64,000 nucleotides of DNA from Neospora caninum Liverpool (lineage: Eukaryota > Apicomplexa > Conoidasida > Eucoccidiorida > Sarcocystidae). The stretch lies in contig NC_018387.1 of assembly GCF_000208865.1 (NCBI RefSeq), positions 248,001-312,000 of the forward strand, read 5' to 3'. Position numbers and translations under genes: made by a program. The notes beneath the pieces were generated by a model. The model saw only the letters and a program-made list of their open reading frames with translations, was not told the DNA's origin and made no database searches. Every line of letters begins with the position of its first letter. The stretch's first letter is position 1. Positions 23,080 to 36,184 of the stretch are shown one piece after another.

Positions 23080-26000
23080 TTATTCTTCCGCCTTCCGTCT
23101 CTTCCCCGTTCTTTTTGAAGCCCCGCCGTGGACAAGATCTGCGGCCACAATCAAATCTCTCGCGGGTCTCCGTCGGTTCCTGCTGAGCGGGAGTCTCTGA
23201 AGGGTGACGCCCCGGGCGAGCCTCCCTCTGGGCATTGGAATGCCTTCGCAGGACTGCCGCAGCAGGAAACCGTCTTGTGTGACTGAGAGAAGTTCCCTGT
23301 CCTCGCTTCCCTTGGCCTGTTTCGCGCGGCCTGCCTCGCGAGACGATGCGAGCGTCAACAGAGCGACAACGTAATTGCTCCCTTCTTCCGACGCCGATGG
23401 CTCGGCAAGGCCGTTTTCCTGAGAGGTAAGCGTCCCCTCGAGTCCTTTATCCTCTCCTGCTTTCGCCGCATGCGCCTCTCGCTCTTCCTTGGAGTCGGCG
23501 CTTGAGCCTTTTCCTTGCCTCCAGGCACTCGAACAGTGCGTTTCCCGTCGCGGCGGGACGTCAGATCCGCACTCGCCGCTCTCCCCAGGCGCTCCAGACT
23601 CGCCAGCTTCTCGCTTCGGCTGTTTTCTTTGCACCAGACGAATGACTCGGACGCCTACACCCCTTCGCCGTTGCATCCGAAGTGCCGATACCCGAAGTCG
23701 CTTTCCTGCGGGGACGAGCAGGCAGTCGGCAGAGTGCAGGAAGGCAAAGTGCACTTCACAATGGAGGCAGACACTGCATGCGAGAGGCGCACAGAGTCTG
23801 TCGAGTTTTTATTCTGAGTTCCCTCGCCAGCGCCTAACGCATACTCTCTTTAAAAGTAACTACTAACCCGCCGTTTATTCGGCCCGCGCGTGTCTCAGAA
23901 CTCGCCTCCCAGACACTCCAAACGCGCCTTCCAGAGCTCAGCTCCTTTCCGGCCCTCGACCGCATCCACGACTGAAGGAGTCCACGCGCCACGCGATCTG
24001 GCCGAACCGAAATGGGCGGCACGCGACCCCGCGAGGGACCGCCACACAAAAAGTCCAGGGGCTGGCGAGGCGCACGAGGATCCTCTCCAGGGAGAACGGA
24101 AGGAAAAGTGTGTTGACATGCGCGCATCGGTTCGTGCCCACGTGAACTGAGCACACCGGGAGGCGCGACCAAGCGAAGCAAAGGAGAGAGAAGAAGCGTC
24201 CGAAGACGCCAGCGAGAGAGGCGGCCGTAGCGGCGACGCCCCATCTGACAGCAGTCAAAATGCCCGAACCGGTGTGGACACACAATTTCTGCAAGAGAAG
24301 AGGCGCCTGCATGCAAAAGCCTTCTTCGCTCGCCTTGCACACTTACCGAACCCAGCGGCAGTGACAATCAGTAGGGAAGGTTCGCCTTCGTTCGACGAGC
24401 GTCGCGCTTCGCCCGTCTCCGTCGCCTGGCTGTCTCCTTCCTTCGCCGCTTCCGTTGTCTTTTCTGGCCCTTCGAGCTGAGGCGGCACGACGGCGACTGA
24501 GGCCACGGAGTCCCCGGCGCTGGAGAAAAACGCGACACGACGCGGCAAGAGAAAAGCAGAGAAAGGGAGGAAATGAACACGAAAGCACCTGAAGCGGACG
24601 AACGGGCTAGACTGCGCTTGGCAGACGAAACGTGGAGACGAAATGTCCTTGGCTCTGCAAGCAGCCTTCGTGAGAGCATGTCGCGAGACGAATCCAGACC
24701 GGAAGGCCATGGAGAGAAAACGCAAGGACGAAGCGGGCCGAAAGAAACACCAAACGAGGAGAGGAGCCTCCAGAGTCTGCATGCGTTTAACGTATGGTAT
24801 CGCTCCCGCTGTCGGTTATGCAGCACATGCTAAAACGGGGAGGTCGAGGCGCTCAGGAATTGAAGACACAAAACGCTTAGCGGAGAGCTGCGACCGCCTT
24901 TCTTTGAATTTCTCTTTTGGTTGACTCCGGCAGTTTTGAACGCGAAGACGTGGACTTACCGCAAGCGGATGGCGCGGACGCCGCGCGTCTTGCTGGACCC
25001 TGCCGCACGAAGGGACGAAGCAGGGAAGCGAAGGCCCATGCCGTGTCGAGTCACTGCGAGCGCCGAAGGAACAGCAAGAACATCGAGCAGCAAAAAGAAG
25101 GATGGAAAAAAAACGACGAAAGCGACGCCCAACCAGCCGACGCGGAGAGGAAGGAGAGGAGGGCCGAAAGGGAAGGAAAGCATGAAGCTGATCAGCTGAC
25201 CACGGAAAGAAAAAAAAGACTAGAAAGGGACGGAGAGAGACCAAGGAAAACACCGACGCAAAAACCATCGATTCGGGAAAGAACAAACGTCGCCTCCTTC
25301 AGAGAGCGACACCACTTGTTGAAACGATCGAGAACTTTTGTGGTGCTAGGGCCACGACCTGCCGAGGCGATCCGAGATGTCCAAAGATCCAGAATGTCTT
25401 GAAACGTGGGAACCCAAAAGACACAATACCCACGAGACGGCGATCTGAGAAAATCGAGAGAAACGCCGTCGATGTGTCCTAGAAGACCAACGGGAGAGTT
25501 TCGTGTCGGTTTCCTGTCGCCTCGGGACCAGTTCGTTCTGCGTTTTTCCTCCCACACACCGTGAACAAACTCCCTGGCCTCTCACGTTGCGCGAGTGTTC
25601 GCACTCTGTTCACACAGGAGAGAAAGCGTTCGCGCCGAAGCGAACCGCAGAAAACCGAAGAGCGCGGTTTCTCACGCGCTGAACCCTCACCAATGACAAT
25701 GGAAGGCGATCTCGTGTCCGTCTTCCCTTGGTCGGTGTTTAACTCTTGTGCGCTCGCTTCTCCGTCTCCCTCGGCCCCCGCTTCGCCTTCTTCCTCCTGA
25801 AAACTGGTTTCTTCATCCTCTTTGCCGTCCTCCTCGACATCTTCCTCTTCGTCCTCTTCGTCCTCTTCGTCCGCTTCTTCCTCTTCGTCCTCTTCTTCGT
25901 CTTCTTCGTCTTTGTCCTCTTCTTCGTCTTCGTCCTCTTCGTCCTCTTCTTCGTCCTCTTCTTCCTCTTCCCGTTTCTCGGCTTCGTCGCCTGGTGTTCG

Positions 26001-29000
26001 TGTTCCTCCCTGTTTGTTTTTCGTTTCTTTTTCATTGGTGCTCGTCGGCTTTGCCGTTCCTTGTTCGTCTCCTACGCGGCTTCCTTCTTTCTTCTCGCCC
26101 GTATCCACCTCTTCTTCGAGCAGCGTCGCTGCCCGGACGCGGTCGTTAGGCGCGACGGCAAGGATCTTTTTGAATTTTGTCTCCCGGTGCTGTCCGAGAA
26201 TCCTTTCCAGTTTCACCTTGGCGATTCTTCCCTGCTCCGTCACCACGAGAAGGAACCGTCTTTTTGTTTTTCCACTCTTTGCTGCGCCCACCTCCCGCGC
26301 GCTCTCCGCCTGTGAGCTCGGCGTTACAGCGAGAACTGTGGCAACTTGGGACGCCTCGCGCAGCAGCCTCCTTTCTTTTTCTTCTCGCTTCACCTCTCTC
26401 TTGATTCGATCTTCTTCGGAAAGGACGTCGGCAGAACTCCCCGCGCCAAGTTCCCTCTCGTCTGGCCGCAGCAGCGCCAGCTTCTTCTTCTTGAAGCCGT
26501 CAAAAAGGACATGCGGAAGGCTGGCCCCTCGCGAGACGCGCGACGCGGGAGGAATCAAATAGGCAGGCACGACCGAAACATATCCATTTGCAGAGATGAA
26601 CAGAAGGCGGTCCTTCGTCCAGCAACTCCAGACGCCTTGGAGAGAAGGCGCGCCGAGGTCTGATCTTTTTCCCACTGTCGACAGTCCGTTTGCACCTAAA
26701 TCTTCGTCTTCCACGTCGCGCCTCTGTTCTTCGCCCTCGAGAGCCGACGAACGTGCGAGGCTCCGCAGCCCCAAGGCGCCCCGCCTCAGGGTCGGGTACG
26801 CGGAGAGAGGAAGACGCCGAACGAGAGCAGGAGAAGAAAGAAGAATGACATTCCTGAAGAGGCGTCAAACGCCAGAAAAGGAAACGAACGGACACCTTGC
26901 AGGTAAACAGGAAACGCTCTCCATAGTCGCCCGCCAACGATACAACCACCCATTGGAAGGTCACCTACACAGATGTATCTTATCTAGGCAGATCTACTTT
27001 TTTGTAAGGTGAAGAGAAGGTGAAGACATGTGCGCGTGTGTCCTACACATTGGTGTTTGCACTCATTCATACTGCGCGACGAGGCATGTTCTCCCTCGAT
27101 CTCTGTGTCTACCTAGATGTGCATGAGGCCAAGACCGCGCGGTGACAAACCCTGTGCTTCAAGGCGGATAGAGACACGTACCGTTGGTTCGAAATGCAGT
27201 CTTCTTTGTTCATATTTTGAATTTCCCCAAAAGGGACATGGGCGTCCTCCTCGCTCTCTCTGCTCGTTTCCCCTTCTGGGTCTCTCTCCGCTTCAGAGGC
27301 CTCCACGTCCCCCGACTCTCTGGCGTCTGCTGCAGAGTCGTGAGACGCCGTCCCTTCGCCTGTCACTCGATTCTTCTCGCCTTCGTCTCGGCCCCCGCCC
27401 CGTGCTCCCTTCGCGTCTTTCCTCTCGCCTCGACCAGAAACCGCCTGTCTGTAAGTCCGAGTTCCTTCCCTCGCCTCCGTCGTCCCAGACACTCGAGCAA
27501 CCTCGCTCTCGGGGCGTGCCTCCGTCCCGTCGCCGACTGTCGCCGAGTCGTGCCCCGCACCTGGCTGTTCTCTTCCACTTCTTCCTTTTCTGCTGCCTGG
27601 CCGTTCGTTCTCCTCCGCTCCAGCCCCCGGCGTCCGTTCGGGCCTCTTCGCTCGGTCGCGGCCTTTCCCCCGGGGCCAAACGACCTTTGTCCGTCTGGGG
27701 GCTCTGTGGCGTGACTTGAGCGCCTTCAGTTCGTCGGTCATCAAATCGTAGATCTCGTTGTCGTGAGCCAGCAGCGACGCCAGCCGCGCGAGTCTGCGCG
27801 TCTGCTCCGCCGCCTCGTCCTCCAGTTGACGCCGCTCCAGACGCGTCAGCCGCGACAACGTCAGTCGCAGCAGAGCTTGCGCCTGCGCAGGCGAGAAGCC
27901 CAGCGGGGGCTCTGCAAAGCCGAGACGCGCGGCATCCCACGCACACACACACACACACAGCCAGAGAACCGCGGGGAACGAAATTTAACCAAACGCCCAG
28001 GGACGCGCAGCGCCTGAGGGGATGGAGACACACGCGCAGGCACACGCACAGGCACAAACCCGCGGCAGAAGGGAGCGGAGGAGTAGGAGGCAAGACTCAC
28101 CGGCGAGTTTCCGTTTGGCCTCGTCCGCGCTCAAGCTTTCTCGGACCGTCTTCACCACCTGGTCCATGAGATTCACAGCCCGCAGCAGACCCTCCAGCAG
28201 ATGGCTCCGCGCTTTCCGCTCCGCTTCTTCCGCGGCGAGGAGACGGCGAAGTGTGTCGAAGCGGAAGGAAATCCAAGAAAGCAAAAGCGACCTAAGAACG
28301 AAGCAGCGACACACACACCGCCATGGTGCCGGAAAGGCGCGTCGGCCGTGGGGGAGTGGACACGCAAACGGCCCCGTTGTCTTTGGTTTTTTCGTGTTTT
28401 CGTGGTTTTGTGTTTTGCGTCTTTGCCGTCTGCGTCGTGTTTCGCGTGCGTGAACCGAGACGCTTGCGTGTCTGGTGTGAACGCGGCGCGCGCCGCAGAA
28501 CCTTCGTGAGGCAAGACGCGCCGCGAGTGGGGCAGCCTCTGCAGAAGGGGAAGCCTGTCGCCTCGACAGCATTTTAAATCTTTCTCTTCCCTTCTTTGCT
28601 GAACCGCGCGTCGCCTTCCAAAGAGATCGAACTACGTGGCCCGGCGGGGCTACGGGGGCCTCCTGCGCATGCAATGCAGTTGGAGGCGCCTGCAGCGCTT
28701 TCTGCGTCTGGAAATGTTTTCCGTTCGCGTGTGAATCCCCTCCTGGCCTACTTGAGAGAGAAGCGAACGGGCCGCGTGCCTTTCTCCAAGGCGATGAGAT
28801 TCATCGGAATGTACACCTGGAGATTCGTGTGCTTGAGCAGAAGCGTCAAGATCGTGTGAGCATCAGCCTCCCGGCGGAGCACGAGGACCACGCGGATCCC
28901 TCGCCAGTCGCTCTCGTCACGCACGCCTGAACGAGCAAGACAGCAGCGAAAGACTCTGGATGGGGCAGAGACAGGCGCAAAACTGCGCCTCTTGCACAGA

Positions 29001-30009
29001 CGCGGCGGACGCGACCAGACACTGGTCGCGCCTTGAGTCCCCTCTTGATTGTCCCTGGCCTGTTCCCCCCGAGGATCCACAGCGGCCCTGAGTGCGCACC
29101 ATGAAGCCTGTTTGCAAGAACGTTCATGAAGGCTGTCAACTTGCCTGCCGGTAACGTGAGCATCTAACAGACACGACTCTGGACAGCCGCGGCCACGCGT
29201 GCGCAGAGACGACCTACTAGCTGTCCACACCTAGCCCTATCCGTCTAGCGAGGCAAGTGAGCACGAGATCCTCTCCTCAGCGGCCTATGCATATCGACAG
29301 ACGTGCATGCAGATGGACGTGGCTATTGCCATGTGTGCGCGTGAGACACCGTTCAAAACGTAAAGAGTCAGAACACAGACACGAAAGGGGTTGTGGAGGG
29401 GTATCCGGGGCACCAGCACTGAGAATGCCGGCTCCTATTTCGCATCGACGCTAGAGCAAGTCATCTTGAGAGAGAGAGAGAGAGAGAGAGGCGAACGGGA
29501 AAGTGAAGGCGCCATGCGAAGGCAGGGACAGCACTGGAGCAGGAAGAACGGGAAACCCCAACGGAGAGGAGACGCGGAATGCCGGATTGCGGGGCTGTCT
29601 TACTCGCGACGCCTTCGAGGAACTTCACAGAGATCATCTGGGCAATGACTTGCATGACGGTGCTCTGCACAGGAAGAAACGACGCAAAACGAAAGGGGAC
29701 AGCAGAAAAACTGATGACGAATGCGCAAGGCCCAGAGGGACAAGGAAGGGCCGAGGCGAGAGAGAGACGAAAGGAAAGGGTCCGGGTGAATCTCGAGACT
29801 GACCGACCAAAACGCGAACGGCCAACACCGCCAGCCAAAAAGGGCAGATGCAGACGAACCAGTCTCCTGCGCACACGATGTCGCTCCTTTCATCTTCCCC
29901 GTTCAGTTCTCGTTACATCCACACGTACGGATAAAGAGACAAGCATCATTTACATCCTCACAAATACATCTATGCATAAATGTATCTATACATCGAATAT
30001 CTTTCAATC

Positions 30010-30044
<35 letters not shown>

Positions 30045-33000
30045 GAGATTGAATAGAGAAGTGTAGCTGCTGGCTCTTCTTGTTTGCGCTGGTACCTTGT
30101 TGACACCGTAGGGGAGCTCTGTAATGACGAGTCGCCTTTCTTTTCGTTTTTCTTTTCCTTTGATTCGGCTTCTCTTCCCTTCTTGTTCTTCATTTCCTCC
30201 ATCTTCTCGCTCGCGGTCGCGGCCGCGCACCGCACTCTTTTTAACATCTTCTTCTCCCTCCTCTTCTCCCTCCTCTTCTCCCTCTTCGCCTTCGAGATGA
30301 ACTCTGCCTCGAAGGAGGACTCGGCCATGTCCTTCTTTGTACGCGCTGGGGATTTCTTCTGCATTCACGAGAAGGCCGCCGGTGGGGAAGTCGGGTCCGG
30401 GGACGATTTTGAGGAGCTCTTCATCGGGAAGATTCGGATCTCTGGAAAGAACGGCGCAGAGCGGCAGGCGTATCACTCTCGGGCCAGGACCGGCCGTCAG
30501 CCTCGCCGTGGTCCGGCAAAGAGAATCCGCCGTCTGGCTGCTCGTGTACCCTGTATCCTTTAACTCAGCTAGTTACCAAACCCGATGGCGTCGCGATGTA
30601 AATAGCTTAACTGGAGTCCAATTCAGTATCCTGGTTCACTGACTGAGTTAACTAACAGAGAGTTGAACTGTTTGATATCACTTCGTCGCACTGTCGCTCA
30701 GATAACTGAAGGAGACTCCCGCTGACTTCCTTCCGCACCTGATCAGAGCGACGGCCGCGTCGATGACCTCGTGGAGATTGTGAGGGGGAATCTGAGTGCT
30801 CATGCCGACGGCGATTCCAGAACTGCCTTGGATGAGCAGGAGGGGGACTGACGCCGGGAAAACGACAGGCTCCTCCTGAAGGAAAAACACAACGAACGCG
30901 GCGAGCTATGTGGAGAGAAAACAGCTCAGAGGAAAAGCGGGGAACTGGAACCGGCGCGCCAGGCTCTGGGAAGCGCGTCGGGATCAGCCGTACCTCGCTT
31001 GCGTCGAAATTCGGCCTAAAAGGGACGACTTTGTCACTCAGATTCTTCAGGAGTGCATCCTCGCTGAATCCACACAGACACGAACCGTTTCGTCGGTGAC
31101 TCTTTCCCAGCTTCGTCTCGCTGCCGCGCGTTGTGCCTCTGTCGCCGCCGCGTTCGAGGGCCTCAACCGCCGCAACTCAAAGCGTCGGTAGGCGAGCAGA
31201 GACACCCCAGGGTTCGTACTCGCAGACGTCTCTGCCTGGATCTCCGCTGTTCTCTGCACTTTAAGCAGACACCGGAGCGTCGACAGTGTTAACGTGGGCG
31301 CTGTTCGTCGAACGCCACACCGGAAACGCGTTCCTTTCTTGTTCAAAACCAAAGGAGGCACGCGCCGACCCAGAGATGCTGATACACCCCGAGGTTCCGC
31401 CCTCTTTTCGCCGCTCGCCACTCGATCCATCCAGTACAGCACGGAAGCATCTGCCATTGACAGGGATAACAGGCAACTACGATTTCGGCCCCAGAGATAG
31501 CCGGAGAGATCCCGGGGCTCGCCTCACCAGAAACGCGTTAGACGGCACTCCGTGTAACGCATGGCGGCGGGAGGATCACCGTCGACAGAGCCGAAGTTTC
31601 CGTGACCGTCGATGAGGGGATGCCTGGCGACGAAGGTCTGGGCGAGTCTGGAGAGACGCAGGCACACAGAATGCGCGTCTCCTTTAAAAGAACAACACAG
31701 CAGTGGCGCTTGCGGCGTCGAAATCGATCGCTGCACGACGTGCGACACGGTGGACAACAAGCGGAGACAGCTGAGAGGCAGTTCGGCGGCCAGGCGAAAC
31801 ACGGCTCTGCGAGGAACTGAGGAGGGGGTTCTCGCCTCAGAGAAACAACCCGGTGAGAGAGGATTCCGTTGGGACTGACGTCTTTAGTTTTCGAGGCCCG
31901 CACTCGTCGAGGAGGCGTCGGCCGTACGTGGACGCGTCGCCACGTGAGAACGCGACGGATTTACGCAGAAACGAAGAAGGCGCATCACGGTCGAAACCGA
32001 GTCACAGGGGGATACGCGCATCGCGCTCTCCAGGCGCAGAAAAGCGCTTGAGAGAGACAAGCAAGTACGAACGCGCGCCGCGCGCGCCGCGTCAAACGTA
32101 GGATTGAGGTGTACATACAGAGAGCGATATAGGCAACGCGTGGCCGCGAGATAGAGCGAGACAGTGTCAGATGCACACAGAGGTAAGGAAAACCGAGGAC
32201 GCGAGATCGATGAGGCACACCGAGAGCACAGCAAAGAATCCGGAGGAATCGGAGGGCGAACCGCGAAGCGCGTGTCGTCTCGTTCGGCCATTGATTAGGA
32301 AAAACGCGTCTCGAGAACGGGTACGAGGGCGGGAAACTGGAGGCAGCAAGGAAACGGCGCTGACCTGGCGAGGGCATCGTAGACTGCCTGGTCGCCGTGC
32401 GGATGGAATTTGCCGAGAACCTCGCCGACAACTCTCGCACACTTTCGGAAGGGGCCCGAAGGGTGCACATGCAGTTGCTGCACAGAGTCGCGCGCGGTCG
32501 ACAAGAGAGCGAGACAGATTTTCACGCGATTCCGGGGCCCCGCGGGGGACGGTCACTTGGTGGACGAGGCCAACATGGGGCGAAGGCACGAAAGGGAAAA
32601 CGGCGAACAGCGACGCAGCGCACGACTGGTCGGGGGAGAGGCGGGAAGAAGGTGAAGCACACCGGCAGCGGGGAAGAGGGTGACGAGGGACGAGCGAAAA
32701 GAGAGGAGGGTGGCCCAGGGGCGGAGCGACGCCTGACTGCGAAAAGGAAGAACAGAGACACGCGGGTGAAGAGCGAGATCAAGACGGGTGACGCACCTGC
32801 ATGGCGTAGATAAGCCGCCGGTGAACAGGCTTCAAACCATCGCGGACGTCCGGAAGCGCCCGAGACAGAATCGTGCTGTACGCGTAGCAGAGGAAACTCT
32901 TTTCCAGTTCCTCGACGAACTGTGTATCGAGCAGCGACACTTTTTTGTCGAAGCCAGAGACGGCAGAGCGCCTCGCGTCCTGGCCATCTTGCGCCTTAGC

Positions 33001-33894
33001 GGCAGCGCGACTGTGTGCGTCTTCGGCAGCGGCGAGCGCAGATGCAGGCGGCACCGGCGCGGGGACACCGAGGCCTCCGGGGCGGAGGGCGGAAGCACGA
33101 GGAGAGGAAAGCCCGAAAGCAGACAGAGGAGTGCGAAGAGAGAGACAAGACGGTGAGGAAAACGCCCGAGAGGGGAAGGCGAAAGCGGAGGCGAGACTGG
33201 GCGACGAAGGATACGGAGGAACAGAGAGAGGTGAAAACAACTGCTTCCCCCCTAGAGAGTCCAGGCGCTGCGTGGGGCAAAACCGAAGAGAGAAAGGAGA
33301 GACTCGAAACGCTGATGGCGCTCTACCCCGTCCTTCGTCCAGGGAAGGTAAGGAGAGTTCCGGGAGGAAACTGGCGTCACGAATCGAAGAGAAGAGCGGC
33401 CTCCCTGCCGCGGATTCCGTCCCTCGCCATCCTGACTGTGGCGCATCTGTCTTCTCCGCGTCTGGTCTTCGTGGCGAGCGGCGGGAGGAGGCAGAAAGCG
33501 AGCAGAAAGACGCAGCAGGTGCCGTACGGGAAAAGGTGAGCGCAGGTCGAGAGGACAGAGCAGGCGAAGCAGCGAGAAAACAAGAGACTGGAACAGCGGA
33601 GACAGGCGACGGTTTTTTGTGAAGAGGAAAGCGGGCGTTCGAAGGCGCGCTGGCAACAGAACGGCGGCGAAGGGAAGAAGCGTTACATGGAGACCTCGAA
33701 AAAGAGAGAGAAGAGAGAAAGAAAGCCACAGAGCGGGGAGCACGGGGCGGGCTGACTCCAGGTGAGGCCGTTGACGAAGAGACGAGAGACTGTTTTGAAG
33801 CCGCGGTGTGCACGGAGCACGGAGAGAAGAAGGCCAGGAGAAAAAAGAGAAAGCGGAGAGCAGAAGAAAAGGGGGGAGAGAGAAAACCCCCCAT
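23080..33894 (-). CDS. GYRA: DNA gyrase subunit A (type II topoisomerase), predicted apicoplast-targeted
   Basis: Cuts and rejoins duplex DNA in the gyrase A2B2 complex; in apicomplexans gyrase maintains the apicoplast genome. Exons: 33894-32797, 32477-32365, 31647-31528, 31063-30994, 30875-30739, 30441-30096, 29664-29604, 28926-28752, 28291-28101, 27911-27182, 26853-25691, 24999-24960, 24519-24347, 23705-23080; 5043 nt, 1680 aa with one open frame. Residues 1-30 ([17 protein letters not shown]) look like a signal peptide, followed by about 300 Ser/Arg/Pro-rich residues. Core motifs: [39 protein letters not shown], and MRYTECRL with catalytic Tyr435, then [20 protein letters not shown]. The C-terminal beta-propeller is recognisable ([52 protein letters not shown]). 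Glu/Asp/Arg-rich insertions enlarge it well beyond bacterial GyrA. Confidence 0.96.
25800..25980 (-). repeat. Imperfect trinucleotide repeat encoding an acidic run in gyrase A
   Basis: A (tcc/ttc/tcg)-rich stretch on the plus strand reads as an almost uninterrupted Glu/Asp tract on the minus strand, within the gyrase A exon 26853-25691. It lies between recognisable propeller blades. Length polymorphism is likely. Confidence 0.85.
29468..29491. repeat. (GA)12 microsatellite in a gyrase A intron
   Basis: Uninterrupted GA dinucleotides in the intron between gyrase A exons 29664-29604 and 28926-28752. Confidence 0.85.
30011..30036. repeat. (AT)13 microsatellite in a gyrase A intron
   Basis: Uninterrupted AT dinucleotides in the intron between gyrase A exons 30441-30096 and 29664-29604, within a short AT-rich stretch. 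Confidence 0.85.
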
Positions 33895-34714
33895 TTGTGT
33901 ACCCGCCTGCGATCTGGATAAAAATAGCGGGCTAAGCTGTCGCTGACCCCCCGATCGAAGCAGGCCGAGAGAAGAGACTCGACCTCAATAAACGCGGAGA
34001 GGCGAAACGAAACGGAAAGGGCTTCCGGGCATGGCGGGCGAGAAGGAAACGAGAAGGACATGCACACGTCGGCGTCTTCTGGGCATCCTCTGCAGGCCCG
34101 TCGACGCGGAAAGAGATGCAGAGAGGGGGTCCAGAGAGACAGTCGGCGGAGAACCCGCGCCGGCTCTTCGCTGTTTTGCGCGCTTTCTGTTTTTCGTCCC
34201 CTCAGCGCGTTTAGGCAGATCAAGCGAAAGCGAGTTCATGCGCAAAATCAAACGACGCACCCTTCTCGAACTGCTCGAGTTTGTCCCCTGCGAGATCTTC
34301 GCTGAAGAGAGCGGCGCGACCGTTTTTTCTGGGCCGTGCACTGTGTGTCGCGCTCTGTTTGCTTCGCAAGGATGAACTGTGGAGACGAATCGGGCAAAGC
34401 GATATCCGGCCCCATAAAAAAGAGGACGGAGAAACGCGAGGAAACTTCGCGGCAACAACCGCACGGCGCCGCCCTCCTTTGTCTCACGTCTCCCTGTCTC
34501 GTGCCCGCCGTTGTCTTCAGCGACACGGCCGTCAACACCCTCTCGAGAGAGGTCGAGTGCACGCCGCCGGAGAAAAGAGCTGCATAAGCTACATCAGAAA
34601 GGGGGATTTTCTGGAGGAAACGGGGCGCTCCAAAGGGGCGCGGCAATGGATACATCTTCCGCGAAAAAGGACTGAACCGTGTATTTCTCCGATGGAGCGT
34701 CTTCTCTTCCACGG

Positions 34715-34721
34715 GCATGCA
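34715..34721 (-). promoter_or_regulatory. TGCATGC-type motif upstream of gyrase A
   Basis: GCATGCA on the plus strand (TGCATGC on the minus strand), about 820 bases upstream of the gyrase A start codon. TGCATGC is a known ApiAP2-type motif enriched in apicomplexan promoters. A 7-mer also occurs by chance, so this is only a candidate. Confidence 0.3.
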
Positions 34722-36184
34722 CAGGCCAACCACGAGTAGTACTAACGGCGCTTTGGGATCTGGGTGGAACGTGCGGGTCATCCGCGAAGCGCCAGCGTCC
34801 AGTGCCCAAATCTTGTCCAAACGTTCCATTCTGTTTACGTCTTTTCATGCAGTTGACGAAACAGCCCGTTATGCGTAGTCGCTTTCTGTCGCGAGCGGTC
34901 GTCTGGCGGCGACGAGAGCCCTCACCGCTCACTCGTCGCACGGCGTAAAGCCGGGGAACGTTTGCGTCTTCTTTTTACGGAAAAGAGAGCGTCTCTCCCC
35001 GTTGGCGTCCCAAGGACAAAGATCCGAGACAAGAAAGCCTTTTCACCGTGCTTGGGAGTTTTCCTCTCGCGCCTCGTTCGTCACGGCAGCGCGTCCAAGC
35101 ACGGTATGGACGTTGCTACTGACCCCCACTTCGATCCTCCATTTAGATTCCCCGAGGCATTCGTAACGCATGTTTGTCACCTTGTCGCGACTGCTCCGGA
35201 ACGGGGCTAGCAGGTGCGCCCCGGCCAGCGCGAGAAGAGAGGAGAAAGCCACCCCCTGCGGCGAGCCTGGTGCGCCGCGAGACGAAAGGTTCTGAAGAAA
35301 GTGAGGAAACCAGATGGGTGCCGAGGTTGTGTCAAACGTTTTACACCGCTTTTGCCTTGAAAACGAAGTTTTCCGAGGACACACGCGGCGCGACGCGTCG
35401 CCGTTGCACACGTGCGAAGTTTGTCAACTCTGTTTGCTCGAGCGACAAATACGTGCAACGACGTGGAATCTCGCCTCGGATCTACGGCCCTCGAGGAGAG
35501 TGTGCAATGGTGTCGGCTATGCCGGGAGTCGAGAAAAGAAGCGGTCCCCGGAGATCCCTGCTGCGAACCACACTGGCGGCGGTAGGTTCAGCCGTGACAG
35601 GGGAAATTCCAGAGCAGAGTGTGTAGGCGTATGGACCGTGCGACCGCTTTCTCGTCTATTCTGTTGTCTCATTTCGGCTCCGCTGTTCTCGGCAGTCAGT
35701 CGTATTGAGAACTGGTAGCAGCAGTTGCCGTTTGCCCAGCGAACCCAGGCGCCCCAAAAAAAAGTCTGCTGGTGTTCAGAGCAAAAGCAGCCCCCCCCTT
35801 GGACGGTGTTCAGCTTCGAAGATAACTGCCGAAGATGCTCTTTTTCTAGCTGATCAGCCCATCACATTGAGCAGCTACTTTCTTGAAGATAAGGACTCTC
35901 ACCACAGAATTTTTTTCGTAAGCGACAGCGAGTAGGCGGTGGATGTTTTAGAACGTGGGGTCTGGGAGACTGCGGCATTGCGGTAACGTTACCGATTGAG
36001 AGGTAAGACACAAGTCCACTCTACGAAACAGTTTGTTTTCGGCCTCAACCCATCTCCAGTTTTTTTTTTTTTTGGAGGTTTGGGCGGGGCTGACAAATGA
36101 CGTCTGGATTTTGCCGCTTCCCCGAGAGACCGGGAGTATTCCCTGTCATTTGAATGAAGATAGGCCCGACTCGCTTGGAAGGGT

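Noticed and set aside
26896..26964. Possible gyrase A exon reading [14 protein letters not shown]
   Set aside because: It resembles a propeller blade superficially, but the phase does not fit, and starting the next exon at 26853 gives a much better blade ([19 protein letters not shown]) in the correct phase.
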